The notes beneath the pieces are model-generated. The model worked only from the letters and a program-made list of their open reading frames with translations, did not search any database and was not told where the DNA came from. 64,000 nt of DNA from Oidiodendron maius Zn (Eukaryota; Ascomycota; Leotiomycetes; Myxotrichaceae). Location of the stretch: contig KN832873.1 of the NCBI GenBank assembly GCA_000827325.1, positions 2,308,245-2,372,244 of the forward strand, written 5' to 3'. A program made the translations under genes and the position numbers. Numbering within the stretch: position 1 is the stretch's first letter; the number at the start of each line of letters is the position of its first letter. Positions 56,775 to 64,000 of this stretch are shown here, in pieces.

Positions 56775-57930
56775 ATGTACATAACAAGAGCCTCGGTCAA
56801 GCCGCCGCTGTCAAAATATGCTGCAATAAATGCCTCGAAAGCTATAACATGCCTCGTCCAAACATACACACCTTCGACAGCTGGCCTGAGCCTCAACCTG
56901 GCCCGGGTAGAATGCCGTGATCCTTTCTCTCGGCGACAATTCTCCTCTACATCGAAGGCCCAACTTCGAGAGTACTTCCCCAAACCTGAAGGTGACAAGC
57001 AAATCTTCAAAACGGATCCTGCCTGGCCACATCCACTGTAAGCATCTTGTCCCCTCAAACCACATAAGCTGGCTTTCAGAGCTAACACGTGTAAACAGAG
57101 TCAAACATGAACACCTAACCAAGAACATCTACTTCGCTCACCGTAGACCAAGAGACTTCTCCGACCGCGTAGCTCTCTTCATGGTCCGGATGTTACGTTT
57201 GGTGACAGATATAGCAACAGGTTATAGACATGATGTCGACGGCCCGGAAGTAACAGACAGAACTGGCAAGACAACAAAACCCTACGCCATGAGCGAACGC
57301 AAGTGGTTAATCAGATTTGTATTCCTCGAATCTGTAGCCGGTGTCCCAGGCATGGTCGCCGGTATGCTTCGGCACCTGCATAGTCTCCGGCGGATGAAGA
57401 GAGACAACGGCTGGATCGAAACGTTGCTGGAAGAGGCGTACAACGAACGTATGCACCTCCTCACGTTCCTCAAGATGGCTGAGCCCGGCTGGTTTATGAA
57501 ACTCATGATCCTCGGTGCTCAGGGCGTCTTCTTCAATAGCATGTTCCTCTCATACCTCATCTCGCCGCGCACCTGCCACCGCTTCGTCGGCTACCTCGAG
57601 GAAGAGGCCGTGCTCACGTACACGCTCGCCATTCAGGACATCGACGCTGGGAAACTCCCACAGTGGACAGACCCGAAGTTCGTGATTCCGGATCTCGCAG
57701 TAAACTACTGGCGCATACCCGAGGGACAAAGGACTATGAAAAACCTTCTCCTCTATATCAGAGCAGACGAGGCGAAGCATAGAGAGGTCAATCACACGCT
57801 TGGTAATTTGAACCAGAACAAGGATCCCAACCCCTTCGTGAGCTCTTACAAAGACCCTAGCGTACCTCACCCTGGCAAAGGAATTGAACATATCAAACCT
57901 CAGGGGTGGGAGCGCGATGAAGTTATTTAA
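56775..57930 (+). CDS. AOX1: Mitochondrial alternative oxidase
   Basis: Two exons (56775-57037 and 57099-57930; donor GTAAGC, acceptor AACAG) give 364 residues. AOX oxidises ubiquinol and reduces oxygen to water at the matrix side of the inner mitochondrial membrane without pumping protons. The N-terminal ~60 residues form a presequence rich in Ser, Arg and Ala ending in [12 protein letters not shown], where processing is likely. All di-iron ligands are visible: [11 protein letters not shown] (first Glu), NERMHLL (Glu-x-x-His), LEEEAVLTY, and [11 protein letters not shown] (Glu-x-x-His). The intron joins WPHPL to VKHEHL, with conserved flanks. It is typical in length and has no plant-type regulatory Cys. 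Induction by respiratory stress is suggested by the CGG pair upstream. Confidence 0.97.
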
Positions 57931-58821
57931 GGGATTTAACAGAATCTCCTTCAACGGATACCAACGCGAATACCAATCTGCGTGCAGATATCACTCCCGT
58001 TGTGACGGTCCCAAAACTTCGGCCCTGTGCCACGCTGTTCAAGCAATCTTGGCACCAGAATGCTAGGTGGAATCTTCTCTTTATATCTCTTTCCTGTGTA
58101 TGATATAGTTATGGGCATTTTCGCTGTGTTTGCCATTGTAGACCATGGGGAAAGGGCGGCATTAACAACTTTTTGGAGGGAAGAGCAATTCGAATTTCAC
58201 GGCGTTGTCAGGAATAGGGGAAGAATGGAGTGTAGATCCCCGGGATACTACCTCCTGACTGTACTCACGAGGCGGCGACTCCTCCACTCTACTGAGGCTT
58301 GTAGATAAACCACGGCGTTCTTGGCACGAAAGAAGCATCTCCTTTCAGTACATAGAAGAGACAGATAACAACCAATAAGCAGTATTAAAGATCCGGTTTA
58401 TCCTACTTACATTAATCAGGAACGCCCCTCATATCCGAACTTAGCTAGCATGATGAAATTGTAGCGTATAACACAACAGCAATCACCGCTCCCGAGTTCT
58501 TTCAAGCGCAATCTGAAAGTGCACACAAATGCAGATACAACCTCGTTCTATATATTAGTTTTCTTCATGAGTATGCCAAAATTCGCATAGAATCATCACC
58601 AGGAAATTATCTGTGCTAACAAAAAAATACCATAGCAGCAAGAGGATGAGCGCCGGAACTCAGCAATTCGATGCATGCAAGAACGCCAGCGAGAAAACAG
58701 ACAGAACACAAAAGCGAGAAGTCCTCCTCTTCAGTCTCTTCCCAACCCGCAGTAAACAAAGCGCTATCAAATGCTCATGCAGTGAGATATAAAAGCAGGA
58801 CATATCAACTGTCGTCCCTCC
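57931..58821. other. Convergent intergenic region
   Basis: Nearly 900 bases between the stops of AOX (+) and the Mil1-like gene (-). This is long for two 3' UTRs, but no gene, RNA or repeat was recognised in it. Confidence 0.45.
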
Positions 58822-61800
58822 TTAGGCAAAAGTCATCTCAATTTCCTTCTCCCTGCCAAAATCCTCATCCTCATCCGCCCAGGTATTATGTTCTAGGCTA
58901 GCAATAGATAGGCCGGTCTGCAATGTACTACTGGACTTCAATTCTGGCCTATGCAAGGTCGTCGCGCGGTCCATGGGGTCTGCAGGAGGGGGGTGAGGGG
59001 ATGTGGATGTGCGTAAGGGGAGGTCGCTGGTGGAATGCGTGGCGCTGCGCGGGGGCGATTGGTAGGATGTATCGAATGTCATTTGGATCTCATCTTCGTC
59101 TGTCAGATGATAGAGTGGAATGCTGGTGGCAGGAGGGCGAAGGTCGCTGCTTGAATGGCGAGGCGAATGTGCTGGGGATGGTCTTGAATCGTGCGCTTTT
59201 AGCATGGTGGAGGGGTCGTGGCTCTTGGTCTCCCGGAGGGAATTTCGGGGATTGAAGCTTCCTGGTGCGTTGAGGTCGAGCTTCATAGGTGGGAGTGTGG
59301 ATTGCAATTCCCTGACATCCAGTTTCATAGGGGGTAGTGTAGAAGGCAACTCCCTAACCTCCATCTGCTCACTGGCGAGTTCCGCACGAATAGCATCGAT
59401 GTCAAACAAGACACCGTTGTTGCTGCCGTCTTCGTCGTGCGATTTGCGAGTCTCCGGGCCTGCCTTAAACTCCTCATAAGTCTCCCATTCTTTCTTCTCA
59501 ATAGCGGCCTTCTTCTTGCGGCTGAAGAACCCGAACGACCCTTTCGACTCCTTCTCCTTCTTATCGAACTCCTTGCGTGCCTCTTCTATCTCATTGATGA
59601 GTTCTCGTTGTCGTGCTGCATGGTTTTCTGGATCCGGGTCTTCTATTTCAGAAAACTCGTCGCTTTCGACCAGCCAGCCAACCTCCATCAGTAGACGAGG
59701 CATCGCTGTTCGATACGCCATATGGCCGACCACAAGCTCCGTGACGTCGACATTTTCCATGCCGGGAATCTCTTCGACGGGAGCCAGGCCTGCTACACGA
59801 CCGAGGCCGCCACTAGTCAGGCGGAACAGGTATCCTAAGATCCAGTCATTCCTAGCATATCCATTAACAAAACGGCCAGCCACGACCGATCTGGCTCGCA
59901 TATAGTCATCCTTATTTGCCACAATTGGCGACCCAAACAAATAAACATTCTGCACAAGGCCGTAGGCACCCTTCCTGGCGAGCTCCTTGAGACAAGAGAA
60001 GATGACTCTCGAGCCAAGCGAATATCCCACAAAAGTAATGGGTCGCGTCCCTAAATTGCGATCGATGAGGGAGTCAGCGAGGATAAGGCCAGCAGAGTTT
60101 GCTCGGTCCAGGGAGACAGTCCATGGATTGTCAATTAGGTATGCGAGTTTGGTCAACACGACAGGCAACTGCAAAGCTGCCATGAGGCCCATTAGAATAG
60201 TACTGCCCAACACTTGTTGTAGGCCCTGTGTTAAAGCCTGGAAGTGGTCAGCATTGATAATCCTGTAATTTTGCGGGAACATACCTCAGTCGCCAAAATA
60301 TTGATGGTATCTCCCATACTCTGCAGCATTTCAGGCTCCCACAGAACCGAATATATATCGCCCATTATAGGATCAACCGTGCTATACGGCAACCGGACAT
60401 CATCCACTTTGCCCGTCATCCATCCCGAAACCGTAACGATCAGATTGACTCTCTTATTATTATGCAGCGGCCTGTACTCAAAAGTCTTGACCGCTCCCGT
60501 TCTCCGATTCGCAGCTCGAATAGCAATGATACCACCCGAAGCAGCAGCACTAGAAGTAATAATTGCAGCTCCTCCAGCACCAGCTAAGAAGCCTCCGGTG
60601 CCCGCAACACCAATCGTAGTAAATCCTGCAGCTAGACCGGCACCGATCACAGGCGCCAACAGTCCAGCAGAGAGGCCGATAACTAGACCGCCGCCGACAG
60701 TGGCCAGGCCCATCAACATGTAGCGCTTCTTCAGAGCCATCTTCCTCCGGTTCTCCTTGTGCACATCCTCGTTCCAGTTCTCCTTCTCGGCGGACTGCTG
60801 CATTTCCAGCGCATCGGTGACACGCTTCTCGAATCTGCAGATCTCGACCCAGGGGACTTTCATATTATCTCCAACCCGCTCTAGAAGAACGCGTGATCGT
60901 GCGTCGTAGACTGAATCGGCTATAAGGACTAGGAACAAGTCGCATAGCACCGTCCACCGCAGATCAATGTCAATGTTGGCGGTGGTTGGGAGCTGTGAGG
61001 GTGTTCGAACTTCGGGGAGGTCTTCCCCTGCATGCTCTTGATACGGGGGTGGTGATGCAGCAGGCTCTTCTTCATTCATTACCCGTGGTAGGGGAGGAGA
61101 AGTAGAAAGTGTCGAGTCTTCCTTCGAGGATGTGACAGAGGCAGGCCTCGAAGGGGGATCGCCAGAAGTTGAGGTATCCTTCGCCATCGGATTCTTTACT
61201 CGAGAATTTTGCATCAGCGTAGGTGTCAAATCCGAAGGCCGCACTCCGTGCTGAACCAATTGCTCGATCATGATTTGTTCCGCACTGCTGATATCCATGT
61301 GTGCATACAGTCGCACCATCATCTTTTGGCTCCACATATGCATAGCCTCCGCAGCGAGCCGGACCTCTTTCTTGCTGTTCTTATTCGCAGCCATCACCGT
61401 GGCCTCATCTAGCATTATAGAAATTATGAGTCTTGTCATGCCAACATATGCGATTCTCTGACCCTCGGTCAGTAGATCCTTCGTGGCTTGCATCTGCGAG
61501 ACGGCGTCTCGCGCCTCCTCATCCTCGAGCTCGCCAACTCCAGTGGCGTTGGCCTCTTTGAAGAGGTATTTGGTATTCTCATCTAGACTGGTAGCGGACT
61601 GTGCGTCCTCGTCAAGCTGCACCCTCGTGTACCCTCTTCCGGCACCACCTAGTCCCGCATAGGCGTCCCCCTCGTCAGCAGACTCGTGGACTTCTCTTGC
61701 AATAAGCTTATTATCATCATCGTACATATCATATGAGGCGTAGGCGGGCATGACTTGCCATTCATCCTCCTCGATATCAGCTTGCGGCACCTCGGCTGGC

Positions 61801-62438
61801 ACTGCTGTGTGCTGGTGAGACCATTCGGAGATTCCCTGGCTAACAGAACTCTTTCCCCGGCTGTGGCCTGTAGATTTAGTCACTCCAGTTTCCTCCTTCA
61901 TAATATCCTTCGTTATAGACGCTCGGTTTGAGGCTGGCGCAGCCGAAGATTCCGTCGCCTTAACCGTACCGTGGGGTGGACTGGGTTCGCGCTGCTGAGT
62001 AGCCTGAGGCTGTGGTTGTAGTCCATCTTTCTTTTCTAGTTCCGCAGTTTGTGCCATGGATGCCGCTTGCTTCTCTTGCTCCGGAGACTTGTCTAACGAT
62101 GAATCTAAGGAGGGTTGAGCATCTGCGAACTCGTCCTCGCTCTCGGACTCCGCAGTCTTTGGCTCCATCTCATTATGCGGCTTGCTCGACAGTGTCGACT
62201 CATCATCCCCCCCCATATGGCCATTGGTGTCCTTCTTCACCGCTTGAGCTCCCTCGTCTTCCGTCGAGGCATCCTCTGATTCTGCCTCTAATGGAAAGGG
62301 CTTCCGAATCGGCAGCCCGAATTCGTCAACTTCCGTGACCAAGCTCCCCGTTGTGAGCGGTGTCTCCGGCTCTTTCTCAGCATTCAAGTGGCTCTTTGCA
62401 TCTGCCTTGTCGGGGTTGGCAGTATCGATGCTGGGCAT
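58822..62438 (-). CDS. MIL1: Mil1/TMCO4-like membrane lipase-fold protein (DUF726)
   Basis: Two exons (62438-60285 and 60237-58822; donor GTATGT, branch TGCTGAC, acceptor TTCCAG) give 1189 residues. Residues 1-270 are disordered and acidic. A helical region follows (about 300-560), then a Gly/Ala-rich membrane hairpin near 580-650 (LMGLATVGGGLVIGLSAGLL and GFLAGAGGAAIITSSAAASG). The DUF726 alpha/beta-hydrolase core has ITFVGYSLGSRV, with the nucleophile elbow Ser near 791, then LFGSPIVANK and ARNDWILGYLFR. Yeast Mil1 (YFL034W) binds the AP-1R adaptor subunit Apm2 and acts in trans-Golgi/endosome traffic; lipase activity is only presumed. The C-terminal tail contains a tandem 14-residue repeat. 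The frame is open to a TTG 16 codons upstream; I use the first ATG (MPSIDTAN). Confidence 0.88.
59275..59358 (-). repeat. In-frame 42-bp tandem duplication in the Mil1-like gene
   Basis: Two adjacent 42-base units encode VRELPSTLPPMKLD-type and VRELQSTLPPMKLD-type segments, differing at one residue in the shared core. The DNA copies differ at several sites, so the duplication is not brand new. It lies in the disordered C-terminal tail. Confidence 0.85.
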
Positions 62439-62959
62439 GTTGCTCGTGCTCGCCTGGGGTTGGCTTGATGGGATGAGATCATCCAAGTATATGCCCGCCG
62501 TAATTCTCTGCCTAGGCAGAATTCCAGTCTATTTGACTTGTGTGATGCTCTCCTCTGGCAGACGCATCCTGCCCAGGAGAGGTACTGGTGTTTCTTCGTC
62601 GGAGGTGGAATTGTATTGTCTACCCGGATCTGCGTACACTGACTTTCGAGTGGTCTGTGACAGGGGGCCACGCTAGCTAGGATGATATACTTGGTGGGCT
62701 TCGGCCTCTTCAACACCGACTCTCTCTCTGCAGCTGGCCTGCAGATACGACTATCGATTATATTAGATTGTGCGCTCCGTATTCTTGTTTTTATATCATA
62801 ATTAATCCAACACCATGATTTGCATGGATCTATTTCACACTCAAATCTGGGTGAATTACGTACGGTACTCTCTCGTCACCTGAAATAGATTGAATCGAGA
62901 TGAGTGGTCAGAGTCTCAATTGGGTATTATTGTGATCACCGAATTTATACACCATTGGC
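62439..62959. other. Intergenic region between Mil1-like gene and UTP23
   Basis: About 520 bases holding the Mil1-like promoter and the UTP23 3' UTR. The stretch 62440-62486 is open in frame with the Mil1-like gene but has no ATG. An upstream leader exon cannot be excluded. Nothing else is seen. Confidence 0.45.
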
Positions 62960-63969
62960 TTATTCTTCCCCATCGTTCCTGATTCCGACATCTTGAGTCT
63001 CCCCAGCCCCATCTCCTCCAGTATTATGCTTCCGTCTGCGTCTCCGTTTCCTGCTAGGCTCAATCCCTCTCTCCACGCTGTCACTTTCTGCCACTGGTCC
63101 GGATCCTTTCTCTCCTTTCTCTTCCCTCGCGGTAGCTTTCGAGCCTTCTCCATCTGTCCTCTTCTTTGATTTCTTCACAGATAATGGATTCGGCTCTTTT
63201 GGCCCCCTTCTCCTCTTCTTCTTCTTCACTTCACCATTCTCACCCTCACCGTCCCTCTGCGAACCCTCATTATCCTCCTCCTCTCTCTTCCTCTTCAAAA
63301 TCCGACTTGTCCTTCCCTTTAGCCCATGCCTAAACTTTTCCCTTTCTTCCCTCGTCCGATTCTCAGCAGTCGCACCTGACATTGGCTCCATGATCATTAC
63401 ACTCTTGTTGATATACACCAACGGCGTTCCCATGATACCCCTCATATGCTTCCTTACCTCCAATTGTTGACTCGCGACTACATACCGGTGTTTGTTCGTC
63501 TTGGCATCTTTGGGATCGACGACAGAGGAGAGGCAGTCTTTGGTGGAGAGCGGAACCGGATAGTCTTCTGGAAGATGATTGCAGCGGCGCCGCTCGTAAG
63601 TTTTGGCTTTGTCTATGAGAAAGGATACGCTTGGCTCGGAGGCGGCGGCGTAGAGGTGTCGCATGGAGCACTGGGTTATCACTGGGCTGTATTTAGCTAG
63701 TTCGTGAAAGCGAGCAATGGAGGGACGAACTTGGCTTTACTTGTCCCTGGAGTGTACGTTCCAGACCTCCGATGAGGTCCATCTTAAATCTGTCGGCATC
63801 TCTGATCATATCGGCGTCAACTATGAGTTGCAGTGTCAGTGGTTGTTTGCTTGGGTGGCTGAGTCCTTTGACAGAACGTACTGAGGACTTGGTACGGTTC
63901 GCGAAATCCGAAGCTCAGCCCGTACTGCTGCATGAGCTTGCGATATTGCTTTGAACGTTTCCCTCTCAT
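62960..63969 (-). CDS. UTP23: rRNA-processing protein Utp23 (PIN-like)
   Basis: Three exons (63969-63882, 63820-63731, 63681-62960) give 299 residues, close to other fungal Utp23. It is a small-subunit processome component in the nucleolus that binds near the snR30 site on pre-18S rRNA; its PIN-like fold is usually not catalytic. The N-terminus RGKRSKQYRKLMQQYGLSFG is canonical, followed by DADMIRDADRFKMDLIGGLE, the strand QVKPMITQCSMRHLYAA, and the zinc-site region ERRRCNHLPEDYPVPLSTKDC with VYINKSVMIMEP. The tail is a long Lys/Arg/Glu-rich nucleolar type. Intron 2 uses the weak donor GTTCGT with acceptor CCCAG. That choice alone restores QVKPMITQC, conserved in the family. The gene is complete 31 bases from the window edge. 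Confidence 0.93.
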
Positions 63970-64000
63970 TTTGGCATACGCTCGTTAAGAGTCGCAGGGC

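Noticed and set aside
60285-62486. Start of the Mil1-like gene at 62486
   Set aside because: The codon there is TTG; the first in-frame ATG is at 62438.
1-64000. Biosynthetic, defence or toxin cluster
   Set aside because: The genes are unrelated housekeeping and membrane-traffic genes in mixed orientation; no backbone enzyme or NLR-type gene is present.

Overview
This window is nuclear DNA of a filamentous ascomycete (Pezizomycotina). Almost every gene is split by short introns (about 50-90 bp) with GTRNGT donors, CTAAC/CTGAC-like branch sites and YAG acceptors. The gene set (Hos2-type deacetylase, tricalbin, fungal TRP-like channel, alternative oxidase, cytochrome b5-FMN oxidase, Tvp38, Mil1, Utp23) is that of a mould. 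The class cannot be fixed from sequence alone; Leotiomycetes is my guess, not a result. I find 22 protein genes, one gene relic inside an intron, and no tRNA, rRNA, CRISPR array or intact transposon.

Layout. 0.5-5.4 kb: HOS2 (+), a Gig1/DUF3605 protein (-), a small one-TM protein (+), a GNAT acetyltransferase (-). 6.7-9.0 kb: UGP1 (+) with a long first intron. 10.2-12.5 kb: a FYVE-RING ubiquitin ligase of Pib1/ZNRF type (+). 13.1-18.8 kb: a five-exon tricalbin (-) whose 1,015-bp third intron is largely filled by a broken GIY-YIG nuclease-like gene. 21.1-29.1 kb: a 1066-residue unknown protein and a TRP-like channel (both +). 30.1-38.7 kb: an Osh6/7-like lipid transfer protein (+), U2AF small subunit (-), a transsulfuration-type PLP enzyme (-) and an Mlh2-like MutL protein (-). 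39.1-46.7 kb: valyl-tRNA synthetase (+) converging on a giant F-box/propeller protein (-). 47.7-54.0 kb: an unknown protein with five Cys-Pro motifs (+), TVP38 (-) and a CCCH-CUE-Smr protein (+). 54.4-57.9 kb: a cytochrome b5-FMN 2-hydroxyacid oxidase followed by alternative oxidase (both +). 58.8-64.0 kb: a Mil1/TMCO4 lipase-like protein and UTP23 (both -).

Themes. Several genes concern membrane contact and endomembrane traffic (tricalbin, Osh, FYVE-RING, Tvp38, Mil1). Others are housekeeping RNA and translation genes (U2AF, VAS1, UTP23). The FMN oxidase/AOX pair is a local redox module. Nothing looks like a secondary-metabolite or defence cluster. The best leads are the GIY-YIG relic in the tricalbin intron, an apparent mitochondrial presequence without an AUG upstream of valyl-tRNA synthetase, a CGG-N7-CGG element in front of AOX, a catalase-like KANL C-terminus on the b5-FMN oxidase, and the Cys-Pro-repeat protein.

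Gene models were built by eye: each intron was chosen so that GT/AG sites, phase and family conservation agree, and exon sums were checked to be multiples of three. Starts were moved to the first in-frame ATG wherever the longest open frame began with a non-ATG codon.
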